Below are positions 14,536 to 21,789 of a stretch of DNA of 26,249 nucleotides, in pieces. The notes below the pieces were generated by a model. It made no database searches and was not told the DNA's origin. It saw only the letters and a program-made list of their open reading frames with translations. Origin of the DNA: a virus; the IMG/VR virus record IMGVR_UViG_3300023199_000048, positions 1 to 26,249 of that record, one strand, 5' to 3'. The stretch's first letter is position 1, and the number at the start of each line of letters is the position of its first letter. A program made the translations under genes and the position numbers.

Positions 14536-15137
14536 GCCGCCACCCTTTCCCGGAATTCTTCGTCGCTCATGTGATAGCGGGGCGAGATGAATGCCTCGGC
14601 CCGTTTGATCCAGCCGCCCTTGCCGCCCGCGCGGGTGCGGGCGTATTTGCGCGAGGCCGGGCGCGCATCGGCCAGCCGGAAGTAATAGTTGCGCCGCGCG
14701 ATTCCGTAGGCATCGGCGAGGTGGTCGGGATGGGCGCGCCAGGCCGCATCGGCCGCCGCGATGGTCTGCGGCCCGATTGCCCCGTCGACGGCAATGTCAT
14801 GCCCCAGCTCACGCAGCAGCCGCTGAAGGATCTTCACCGCATTGCCCCCGGCGTTCACGTACATGTCGAAGACCGTTTCGTGCAGCGCGGGCGGAAGTTC
14901 GACGATGCGCGGGCGGCGGAAGTAGTGCTCGACGAAGATATCGACCGCCTGGTCCTGCGTGAGCTGGCGCACATCGGCGGCGTCGACATCGCCGTCTCGA
15001 TCGAGGTCGAGCCCCAGTCGCCGCATTGTGTGGATGGTGACCCCGTGATTGGTGGCGCCGCCGGGGTCGTCGGGGTCGTTGACGAAGCCGCCCTCGCGGG
15101 CGACGATCTCCTGCGCTATGTCGCGCACGCGTTTCAT
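14526..15137 (-). CDS. Endolysin, glycoside hydrolase family 108
   Basis: The protein is 203 aa from the ATG at 15137, with GGAGG upstream; longer frames have no such signal. The catalytic motif EGGFVNDPDDPGGATNHGVT begins with Glu15, the family's general acid. A C-terminal peptidoglycan-binding-type segment (GAIGPQTIAAADA) follows, as in GH108 proteins. An unusual insert, DLDRDGDVDAADVRQL (about 46-61), looks like a calcium-binding dockerin-style loop with D-x-D-x-D spacing. The enzyme cleaves peptidoglycan at lysis. There is no signal peptide, so it depends on the downstream holin. Confidence 0.9.
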   Translation of the reverse strand: MKRVRDIAQEIVAREGGFVNDPDDPGGATNHGVTIHTMRRLGLDLDRDGDVDAADVRQLTQDQAVDIFVEHYFRRPRIVELPPALHETVFDMYVNAGGNAVKILQRLLRELGHDIAVDGAIGPQTIAAADAAWRAHPDHLADAYGIARRNYYFRLADARPASRKYARTRAGGKGGWIKRAEAFISPRYHMSDEEFRERVAAWG

Positions 15138-15157
15138 GTGGATGCCTCCGCTCGCCT

Positions 15158-15189
15158 TTTCCCGGTCATGTGCCCAAAATGCCGGGAAA
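15158..15189. promoter_or_regulatory. Dyad upstream of the endolysin
   Basis: Perfect 8-bp inverted arms (TTTCCCGG / CCGGGAAA) are separated by 16 bp; adding CAT/ATG inside makes 11-bp arms with one bulge. It fills the 64-bp gap between the GemA-Mor stop and the endolysin. It could be an activator site or an mRNA stem-loop. Its centre is only about 36 bp from the endolysin ATG, too close for a standard Mor-dependent promoter. Confidence 0.5.
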
Positions 15190-15201
15190 TGGCGGGCCGG
15201 A

Positions 15202-16188
15202 TCACCCGCGCGGCTGCGCGGGCGGGGCGGTTTCGAACATGTCGAGCTGGCGTGGGTCTGGGCCGTTGAGCCACCGCCGCACGGTCGCGACATCGGCCCG
15301 GACCTTTCGCGCGATCGCGGCGGTGGCGTGGCCCTCTTCCTTCATCACCTGCGCCACCCACTTCCGCGCAAGCGGTATCTTAACGTAGCCCGGCCCGATT
15401 TCCCGGGCAAGCGCCTCGGCGCGGTCTGTGCCCACCGCGCCCGCCAGCATGCTGCGCCCCGAGGAGCGTTGCGGCAGGTAGACCTCGCAACCTCCCAGAT
15501 CGAGGATGATCTCCACCGCCGTCGCGGTGCCCAGCGCCCTGACGTAGGGCGCCACATGGGCCGGCGGATCGGGACGCACGGTCATTGCCGTGCCCCGCTG
15601 CCTGGCTTTCGCGCCGTTCCTCGCCCGGATCGACCGGCCCATGGCGCTTAACGCCGCGACCATCGCGGGTTCGTCGAGCCCTTCGATCTCGCCCACCGGC
15701 ACGCCAAGCATCCGGCATTGCGCGCGGATGACCGCCAGTTTCGACAGCCGGCTGTCACCGTGGCCCGGCCCGACAGGCCACTCGACACCCGCGTCGCGCG
15801 TCATCCAGCCTTCGAGCGCGGCGATCACCTTCTGCGCCTCGTCGCCGTGGCGCAGGAAGCGCGGATGGTCGACGCCCGTCTGCCGTTTGGCGAAGGCGAT
15901 GATCGCGCGGTCGCGTCGGTCGCGGACAAGGCCGAGGTTCCAGGCGCTGAGCCAGAGCGCCTGCAGCTTGCGGGCGAAGGGGCCGTCCAGGCGCTGCGCG
16001 GCCGGCGTGCCGTTCTTCGGCTTGAAGCCCATCTGCCGCATCTCCTGCACCACGGCGGATTTGTCGCGCGGGGACATGTCGCGCAGCCGGCGCTTGGCCG
16101 TGACACGGTGGTAAAGATCGCGCCGGTCGTCCTCGTCCTCGATCCCGAGCGCCCGCAGGCCGGCGTAGATGGCTTTCGTGGTGCTCAT
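15202..16188 (-). CDS. GemA-Mor fusion: DUF1018 regulator joined to a Mor-type activator
   Basis: The ORF is 328 aa from the ATG at 16188, four bases after the ORF6N stop. Residues 1-201 are GemA-like (DUF1018): RALGIEDEDDRRDLYHRVT, then SPRDKSAVVQEMRQMGF. Residues 202-328 are Mor-like: VEIILDLGGCEVYLPQR, a Gly-rich linker, IARKVRADVATVRRWLN as DNA-recognition helix. In Mu these are two genes, GemA and the middle-operon activator Mor (129 aa; the second half here is 127 aa). The second half begins with an in-frame ATG (15585) that would overlap a TGA in the +1 frame, so a separate Mor may also be made. The fusion could come from a lost stop or an indel. Confidence 0.82.
   Translation of the reverse strand: MSTTKAIYAGLRALGIEDEDDRRDLYHRVTAKRRLRDMSPRDKSAVVQEMRQMGFKPKNGTPAAQRLDGPFARKLQALWLSAWNLGLVRDRRDRAIIAFAKRQTGVDHPRFLRHGDEAQKVIAALEGWMTRDAGVEWPVGPGHGDSRLSKLAVIRAQCRMLGVPVGEIEGLDEPAMVAALSAMGRSIRARNGAKARQRGTAMTVRPDPPAHVAPYVRALGTATAVEIILDLGGCEVYLPQRSSGRSMLAGAVGTDRAEALAREIGPGYVKIPLARKWVAQVMKEEGHATAAIARKVRADVATVRRWLNGPDPRQLDMFETAPPAQPRG
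15205..15222. repeat. Hairpin repeat element, copy 3
   Basis: CCCGCGC, GGCT loop, GCGCGGG, then CGGGGCGGTTTCG. It overlaps the last codons of the GemA-Mor gene, so it encodes the PPAQPRG C-terminus. This is the only one of the three copies inside a convincing gene. Confidence 0.65.
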
Positions 16189-16192
16189 GGTT

Positions 16193-16798
16193 TCACACCT
16201 GATCGAACAGATCCGGCTGCATGCCGGCCGGAAGATGCGGGATGAGGCCCTGCGCCAGCATCTCGCGCGCGGCCTGTTCAAGTTTCGGTCGGCTGTAGTT
16301 GGTGTCGCGCCACAGCTGCTCGAAGCTGAACCCGGCCTCCACGTAGTTCTTGATCCACGTATAGATCGGCTTTTTCGAGATATCGGTACGGAGCTTGAGC
16401 AGCATGCGTTTGGCTTCGCGGACGGCGCGGGCCTCCTGCTCCGCGAAGGCGCGGTGGATGACCACCGACATCTGCGCCGCGACCTGCGTTTTCAGCACAC
16501 CCGAGAGCGCATAGGCGCCGATATGCGTGAAAACAAATGGCCGCACATCGACGCGCTTTCCGGGGGAGGTTGCCGCATTTTGCGGCAACCTCTCGGCTTC
16601 CTCGGGCTCCAGATGAAACGCGAAATCCGAGGGAAACCGCTCCGGGTTCCGTCGCACGGCTTCGGTCAGACGCCGATATTCCGTTCCGTAGATTTCGGCC
16701 ACGTCCCTGCCGATCAGAAACGGCAGGCGCTCCGGCAGAATGTGAATGCGGGCACGGATGCCCGAAACGTCGAACAGGGTGTCGGGGGTGAGTTTCAT
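16193..16798 (-). CDS. ORF6N-domain protein
   Basis: The protein is 201 aa from the ATG at 16798, overlapping the preceding stop. The ORF6N domain occupies about residues 20-120: LPFLIGRDVAEIYGTEYRRL, then RNPERFPSDFAFHL, then FVFTHIGAYALSGVLKT. ORF6N domains are common in phage DNA-binding or anti-repressor-like proteins. The C-terminal 70 residues are helical and end in a motif (LPAGMQPDLFDQV) that may be a sliding-clamp or partner-binding peptide. The function is unknown; it sits just upstream of the late regulators, so a regulatory role is plausible. Confidence 0.8.
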   Translation of the reverse strand: MKLTPDTLFDVSGIRARIHILPERLPFLIGRDVAEIYGTEYRRLTEAVRRNPERFPSDFAFHLEPEEAERLPQNAATSPGKRVDVRPFVFTHIGAYALSGVLKTQVAAQMSVVIHRAFAEQEARAVREAKRMLLKLRTDISKKPIYTWIKNYVEAGFSFEQLWRDTNYSRPKLEQAAREMLAQGLIPHLPAGMQPDLFDQV

Positions 16799-17040
16799 AG
16801 CATCCTCTCCCGCTCATCGGCGCGCGCGACCTCATCGTCCATCGCCTCGCGAATGCCGTCGATGCCCCGGTCGAGATCGTCCATGAGCATGCCGATCTCC
16901 GCCGAAACCGGCCCTTCCTCGAACATGCCGGCGGCTTCCACGACCAGGAGCGTGTAGGCACGGTTCCGGAGCGCCTTGAGCTTGCGGTTCACGCGGGCGC
17001 GGGCCTCGCGTTCGGATTTCGGATAGGTCGGAAAGGCCAT
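16795..17040 (-). CDS. Small hypothetical helical protein
   Basis: The protein is 81 aa from the ATG at 17040, with AAGG upstream. It opens MAFPTYPKSEREARARVNRK and is almost entirely helical and charged, with a short hydrophobic patch (YTLLVVEAAGMF). It has no catalytic or DNA-binding motif that I can identify. Operon position between the DUF3164 and ORF6N genes, with a 4-bp overlap downstream, supports expression. Confidence 0.6.
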   Translation of the reverse strand: MAFPTYPKSEREARARVNRKLKALRNRAYTLLVVEAAGMFEEGPVSAEIGMLMDDLDRGIDGIREAMDDEVARADERERML

Positions 17041-17044
17041 CGCA

Positions 17045-17695
17045 TCACACCTTGGCCAGATCGAGCAGGACGGTCTGCCACGGCGCCTCGGTCGTGGGCC
17101 GGTGCTTGACCCGCGCATAGGTGGCCTTGCCAACCACGCGCATGGCATCGCGGATGGCTTCCATGGCGCGCGTCCAGCGGCTGTCCTCGATGTCGAGCCG
17201 CAGCAGCATGAAGATCTCCGCCCGATTGATCTGGCCTTCCTTGTCGGTGTTGAAGGCGCGGGTGACGATGGCCTGGATTTCCGGGCGGCTGTCGGCGGAC
17301 CATTCGTTGAGGCATTCGTCGATCAGGCCCTTGGCGATCTGCAGCTCGGGGCCGAAATCCACACGGTCCTGCACCTGCACCTGCACCTGGTAGAGCCCGT
17401 CATAGCTGGTGAGCGTCTTGTTGCCCTTGGCGCCGCCGACGCGGGTCTCGTATTCCTGCGCGAGGATGGCCTCGAAGGCGCTGATATCGTCGAACGTATG
17501 CTCCTTGAAGCGGCGCAGCTGATCGCTCAGCGCCAGGGCATAGCCGGCGATCTTGCGCACCGTCTCGTCCTGCAGCTGATCCTGCGGGCGGACGAGATCG
17601 AGCGGCACCTCGCGGCCCTTGGCGTCGATCATCTTGCGCCGGCCGCTCTCCTCTATGACGCCCGAAGGCACCGGGTGGGGGATGAAATCAGACAT
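17045..17695 (-). CDS. DUF3164 family protein
   Basis: The protein is 216 aa from the ATG at 17695. The family signature is present: an N-terminal MIDAKGREVPLDLVRPQDQL, then LQDETVRKI, GAKGNKTLTSYDGLYQVQVQ as the start of a conserved central segment, and RAFNTDKEGQINRAEIFMLLRLDI, read in parts. DUF3164 genes are almost always found just after the A and B transposition genes in Mu-like phages. The function is unknown. It overlaps the small upstream ORF by 8 bp. Confidence 0.85.
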   Translation of the reverse strand: MSDFIPHPVPSGVIEESGRRKMIDAKGREVPLDLVRPQDQLQDETVRKIAGYALALSDQLRRFKEHTFDDISAFEAILAQEYETRVGGAKGNKTLTSYDGLYQVQVQVQDRVDFGPELQIAKGLIDECLNEWSADSRPEIQAIVTRAFNTDKEGQINRAEIFMLLRLDIEDSRWTRAMEAIRDAMRVVGKATYARVKHRPTTEAPWQTVLLDLAKV

Positions 17696-17906
17696 TGTCG
17701 TCTCCTGTTTCAGGGGGAGTTGGAAAGGGCGTCGACGGATCCCATGGCGCGACGCCCAGCAGCACCAGGTGCAGCGCCATGGCCCAGATTTCCTCGTGCG
17801 TGATCAGGTCGATCCCGCGCGGGCCGCGCGTGTCGATCCGGTGCAGCGCCAGGCGGGACAGGCGGATGATGTCCGCCTCGCGCAGGGGCGAAAGCTCAAC
17901 TGACAT
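17688..17906 (-). CDS. Small hypothetical protein
   Basis: The protein is 72 aa from the ATG at 17906, overlapping the stop of the HTH gene. The start is chosen because the longer frame upstream overlaps that gene and reads as a shadow. It opens with a helix (LREADIIRLSRLALHRI), has a hydrophobic stretch (IWAMALHLVLLGVAPW, not long enough for a membrane helix), and ends Pro/Thr-rich. I do not recognise a family. Confidence 0.55.
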   Translation of the reverse strand: MSVELSPLREADIIRLSRLALHRIDTRGPRGIDLITHEEIWAMALHLVLLGVAPWDPSTPFPTPPETGDDNV

Positions 17907-18249
17907 GGCCCGCCCCATCGTCGAGGATCGCATCGGCCAGCCCGTCACGGGCGATGGTGGTCAGCAGCCGCTCTGCCAGCATGGTGGTCGAGATGCCGCG
18001 CGCCACCGCCGCGGCGCCAAGGGCGGAAAAGACGCCCTCGGACACGCACAGGTTGCGCCTGGTTGTGTCCCGGGACGGCCCTCGCCGAAAGGTCGGCAGC
18101 CGGATGCCATGGCGGCGCGCCCAGTAAATATCGGCGTAGACGGTGTTGCGGCCGAGCCCCGTCTTCCGGATGATATCGGCCGGGCGAATACCCTTCATGG
18201 CCATCGCGATCACGTCGTCGCGGGACGTGCCTCTCGGAAACGCCATCAT
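17896..18249 (-). CDS. Helix-turn-helix protein, possible regulator
   Basis: The protein is 117 aa from the ATG at 18249; a second ATG follows at once at 18246. It overlaps the MuB-like stop and has GGAGG upstream. The N-terminal part has a clear helix-turn-helix (IRPADIIRKTGLGRNTVYAD, about residues 21-40). A second helical region (SEGVFSALGAAAVARGISTT, about 69-88) resembles a ribbon-helix-helix. It may regulate early genes or assist transposition, but no known family is evident. Confidence 0.65.
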   Translation of the reverse strand: MMAFPRGTSRDDVIAMAMKGIRPADIIRKTGLGRNTVYADIYWARRHGIRLPTFRRGPSRDTTRRNLCVSEGVFSALGAAAVARGISTTMLAERLLTTIARDGLADAILDDGAGHVS

Positions 18250-19190
18250 TCCGCCTCCACGTCGCGGTTGGCCCAGGCCGCGCGCAGATCGGCGAGCGTT
18301 ACGCCGCGCCCCTCGCCGTCGGCCGTCATGCGGGCAAGCTTGAGCGTCATCTCGACCTGGCCCAGGCCGCCTGGCTTGAGCCCCACGCCGGTGAGAAACT
18401 CGCGCTGCGTCTGGTCCTCGATGCCCCAGGCGTCGATGAAGGCGGTAAGATCATCACGGCTCGGCCGGTCGCGGCGCAGGCGGCGAAAGATGCGCCGGCG
18501 CAGTTGGCCGTATTTGTGGCCGTGGCCCCACTTGGCGAAGCGCCGGTAGGTCTCGTCGTTGCCCAGAAGCGCCACGCCGGCATCGTACATGTCGACGAAG
18601 TGGCGGAGCTGGTTGATTGCGTCGTCGCTCAGGTTCTGGGCCTCGTCGACGATCAGCAGCGTGCCGTCGCCGACCCGCCGCAGGCGCTCGCCGATCCTCT
18701 GGACCACCTCGCGGCTGTTGTTGGTGGCGACGCCCAGTGACGCGGCGATCTCGTGCAGCATGTTGTGCGGGCTGGAGCAATGCGGCGACATGGTCACCAG
18801 ATGCGCGTTGGCCCGCGTCCCGGTGTAGCGCCGCGCGGCCGTCGTCTTGCCGCAGCCGGCGCCGGCGGTGACCATCACCATGGCCGGCATGACCTGGGCG
18901 ATCGACAGCGTGGCGATGACCGCCTTGGCGAAGCCCAGTTCGATAAAGCCCGGCGCCTCGGGCATCGCCGCGGCGAGCTTTTCGAACTCCTCGATCGTGT
19001 CCAGCCACTGGCGGATGCGATCGTTGATCGCCTGAGTCTGGCAGCGATACCTGCCCTTGAGCCATTCGTGCAGGGTGCCCTGGCTGACGCCCGAGCGGCG
19101 GCTGATCTCCGCCACCGACCAACCGCGCGCCTCGGCCACCGCCTCGACACGTTGCACCAGGCCTTCTCGCTCCGTGCTTGTCTCTGTCAT
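18246..19190 (-). CDS. MuB-like transposition ATPase (target DNA activator)
   Basis: The protein is 314 aa from the ATG at 19190, with GAGGAG 8 nt upstream; the longer frame upstream overlaps the transposase stop. An N-terminal helix-turn-helix (about residues 24-45) precedes the AAA domain, with Walker A GAGCGKTT at 110-117 and Walker B LLIVDEAQ at 178-185. The length matches MuB (312 aa). MuB binds target DNA, stimulates the transposase and prevents insertion near existing copies. It lies 17 bp after the transposase gene, in the same order as Mu genes A and B. Confidence 0.9.
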   Translation of the reverse strand: MTETSTEREGLVQRVEAVAEARGWSVAEISRRSGVSQGTLHEWLKGRYRCQTQAINDRIRQWLDTIEEFEKLAAAMPEAPGFIELGFAKAVIATLSIAQVMPAMVMVTAGAGCGKTTAARRYTGTRANAHLVTMSPHCSSPHNMLHEIAASLGVATNNSREVVQRIGERLRRVGDGTLLIVDEAQNLSDDAINQLRHFVDMYDAGVALLGNDETYRRFAKWGHGHKYGQLRRRIFRRLRRDRPSRDDLTAFIDAWGIEDQTQREFLTGVGLKPGGLGQVEMTLKLARMTADGEGRGVTLADLRAAWANRDVEAE

Positions 19191-19207
19191 TTGGTACTCT
19201 CCTCGGT

Positions 19208-21103
19208 TCATGGAAATTTCAGCAGGCGGGCGCCGGCCTGGTCCGCGGCCCGGGCGAACGCCTCCTCGTGCTCCTCGGTCCATTCGGCCTGTTCCTTGAC
19301 CTTGCGGGCGGCGCTGCCGGCGGTCGCCAGCCGGGTCACGGCGGGCCGCCCCGGCGGCTCATCCGCCGGGGCGGGCCGCGTTGGCGCGTAAAGCCGCGCC
19401 AGTTCCTCGGGCGGCATCTGCACATGTTGCTCCTCCAGAGCGCGCACATGCTTGCGGAAGGTCCGCGCCTCGCGCGCCCGGCGCTGCGCGTCCTCCGCCG
19501 ACAGGAACGGCACGTCCTCGATCGCCTCCGCGGTACAAATGAGCTGGCCCGCCGTCGTGTAGATGCGCGCCGGGCGGGTCAGATCATCGGGATCGAAGCG
19601 GGCCACCACCTTGCGGCCAACATGATCCATCATCTCCGGCGCCCAGTAGCGCGCGCCCAGCAGGTGCACTTCGCCCGAAGGGCGGCGTGCGGTCACACCC
19701 TCGGCCGCCAGCAACCAGAAGTCGCGCTGTGCCGGCGTCGCGCGCCGCACCACGGTGTCCGGGGCCGCCATCGAGGCGCGGAATGTCTCATCCAGGCTGC
19801 GCCCCTTCGCCGCCGGACTCTTGCGGCCCGGCCGGGCGTTGTGATCGGCGATCCGGGCATCCACGAAGAGGCGGAACTCGTCCCACTCCAGCGCCCGGCT
19901 GCCGTAGTTGTCGGGCTTGGTGACGGGGGAGTTGCCGGTATAGGCGCCGGCGCAGAAAGGATGCTTCGCGATATCTTCGCAGAGGTCTCGAAAGGCCCTT
20001 TCGATGGGCTTGGACTGGCCGTGATAGGGCGTGGCCCAATGCACCGTGACGCCGAGCAGCGTCAGCAGGCCGTCCGGCTCATCGTCCTTGATCTTGAAGC
20101 AGTAGCGGGTCGGCTGCCCGCCGGTGATCCACTTGCTCGCGAAGCCCCGGCCGTTATCGAGGATTGCCTCATCCGGGATGCCGTAGCGCTCGACCACGTC
20201 GCCGAGCGCCAGGCGTACCGAGATGCGGCTTTCGCTCTCTGCCAGGCGCCAGGCGATCAGCTTGCCGCTGGCAATATCCTGCGCCGCCACAAGGCAGGGC
20301 CGGAACGGCGCGCCGTTGCCGTGCGGGCGGCGCACCATCACGTCGAAGGTGTGACCATCGAGCGTGATCGCCTGCATCGCGTGCAGATCGGCCTTGCTGC
20401 GCCGCTGCGCCGGCTGCAGCCTGGCGGCGGCCTCGCGGCCCTTGCGGCGGGCCACCACCACCGCCTTGGGCACCTCCGCCTCCAGGCGCCGCCGCAGCGC
20501 GGCCTCGGAGGGTATGGGCGCCCAGCCTTCCCGCTCGGCCGCCGCGCGCAGCCGCCGGTAACAGGCCGAAAAACCCGGAGCCTCCGGGCGCAGGTAATCG
20601 GATGTCAGGACGGCCCAGGCCTGCGGGTGGCACGCGGCATGACGGCTCCGGCCCTCCCGCCGCGGCGCGAGAGCCGCCAGCCAGTCGCTGGCCGGCAGGC
20701 CCGCCACACGGTCGATCCAGCGGCGCAGCGTGCTCGGCGAGATGCCATCCGCCGAGGCCACCATGGCGATCGCCTCGCCCTTGCGCCGGCCGGTCGCCAG
20801 TGCGGCCTCGAAGCGGCGAATGGCGTCCACCCGCTGCGCGGCCTCGGCGCGGACATGTTCGGGGAGCTGTTCGAACCGGCTCCAGTCGGCGGCGGCGGTT
20901 TCAGCCCTGCCCGAGGCCAGGGCCGCCTGGACCTGTTCGGGAAACAGGCTGATGTGAAATTCCCAGCCGCGCCCGACACGCCGCGCGCGGCCGCTGCCGC
21001 GCCAGCCCTCCCGATCGGCAATCTTGGACCATCCGAATCTTGTTTCCGGAAACCCGGCGACGCGCACCGCCGCCGCGTCGGACAGGCTGAACCACACCCG
21101 CAT
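19208..21103 (-). CDS. Mu-like DDE transposase (MuA)
   Basis: The protein is 631 aa from the ATG at 21103. Residues 1 to about 220 form the DNA-binding domain, with a winged part (VWFSLSDAAAVRVAG) and an HTH part (SPSTLRRWIDRVAGLPASDW). The RNase H-fold core has its catalytic triad at Asp249 (ITLDGH), Asp316 (AILDNG) and Glu368 (PIERAF). The spacing is close to that of MuA (269/336/392). The C-terminal domain would contact the ATPase. The enzyme catalyses replicative transposition. A second copy of its N-terminal domain is encoded immediately upstream. Confidence 0.94.
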   Translation of the reverse strand: MRVWFSLSDAAAVRVAGFPETRFGWSKIADREGWRGSGRARRVGRGWEFHISLFPEQVQAALASGRAETAAADWSRFEQLPEHVRAEAAQRVDAIRRFEAALATGRRKGEAIAMVASADGISPSTLRRWIDRVAGLPASDWLAALAPRREGRSRHAACHPQAWAVLTSDYLRPEAPGFSACYRRLRAAAEREGWAPIPSEAALRRRLEAEVPKAVVVARRKGREAAARLQPAQRRSKADLHAMQAITLDGHTFDVMVRRPHGNGAPFRPCLVAAQDIASGKLIAWRLAESESRISVRLALGDVVERYGIPDEAILDNGRGFASKWITGGQPTRYCFKIKDDEPDGLLTLLGVTVHWATPYHGQSKPIERAFRDLCEDIAKHPFCAGAYTGNSPVTKPDNYGSRALEWDEFRLFVDARIADHNARPGRKSPAAKGRSLDETFRASMAAPDTVVRRATPAQRDFWLLAAEGVTARRPSGEVHLLGARYWAPEMMDHVGRKVVARFDPDDLTRPARIYTTAGQLICTAEAIEDVPFLSAEDAQRRAREARTFRKHVRALEEQHVQMPPEELARLYAPTRPAPADEPPGRPAVTRLATAGSAARKVKEQAEWTEEHEEAFARAADQAGARLLKFP

Positions 21104-21789
21104 CAGCGATCCCCTTTCTTCTGTTGGCGGCGATAGGCGTGGGGATATTCAACCCTGAACCGGCGCCGCAGCGCGGCGTCGGAGGGTATGGGCGCCCAGC
21201 CTTTCCGCTCGGCCACCGTGCGCATCCGGCGCAGGCAGGCCGCAAACCCGCCCTTGCCCGGCTTCGACATCTCCCGTGCGAGCATCGCCCAGGCCTGCGG
21301 GTGGCATTCTGCGTGGCGGGGGCCGCTGCCGCCACGCTTGTGCGGGGCCAGCCAGACAAGGTAATCGCTGGGCGGCACACCCGCCACCCGGTCCACCCAG
21401 CGGCGCAGGGTGCGGTGGTTGAGGTCGGGATCGTCCATCGCGACCCGGGAAATCGAAGCCATCTTGCCATGGCCGGCCCGCATCAGGGCATCGACGGCGC
21501 GCACGGCCTTCGATCTGATTTCGGCCTTCCTGCGCTCATCGTCGGTCAGGCTTTCAAGGTGAGAAAATTTGGCCTCGGCCTCCATTTCCGCCTCTCTCGC
21601 GATCAGCAGGGACTGAGCGATCGGCGGGAACAGGCTGATATGGTATTCCCAGCATCGCCAGCCCCACCGGGCCTTGTCGTTCTCGCACCAGCCCTCCCTC
21701 TTGGCGAGGGCTTCCCAGCCGCGCAGGGTGGTTGGGCAGCCGGCCGCACGGATGGCCGCCGCTTCGTCGAGGGAATACCACTTGCGCAT
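21103..21789 (-). CDS. Stand-alone MuA DNA-binding domain (transposase domain I paralogue)
   Basis: The protein is 228 aa from the ATG at 21789, which overlaps the ParB-like stop; it ends on the first base of the transposase ATG. It matches the transposase N-terminus along its whole length: both open MR.W.SL..AAA.R.AG, both have WE.HISLFP at about 47-55, RTLRRWVDRVAG or its equivalent at about 126, and GWAPIPS.AALRRR near 198. It stops at residue 228, just where the transposase enters its catalytic core. It has no DDE residues. It could bind phage ends or the internal enhancer and compete with or assist the transposase. Some segments are nearly identical in DNA (around 20488-20542 and 21162-21215), suggesting local gene conversion. 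Confidence 0.88.
   Translation of the reverse strand: MRKWYSLDEAAAIRAAGCPTTLRGWEALAKREGWCENDKARWGWRCWEYHISLFPPIAQSLLIAREAEMEAEAKFSHLESLTDDERRKAEIRSKAVRAVDALMRAGHGKMASISRVAMDDPDLNHRTLRRWVDRVAGVPPSDYLVWLAPHKRGGSGPRHAECHPQAWAMLAREMSKPGKGGFAACLRRMRTVAERKGWAPIPSDAALRRRFRVEYPHAYRRQQKKGDR

Noticed and set aside
17358-17395. Short tandem repeat CACCTG (tcctgcacctgcacctgcacctgg)
   Set aside because: It lies inside the DUF3164 gene and encodes the in-frame VQVQVQ strand; a coding feature rather than a separate repeat.
19178-21136. Plus-strand open frame of 652 codons opposite the transposase
   Set aside because: The minus strand encodes a transposase with a full DDE triad; the plus frame has no recognisable domain.
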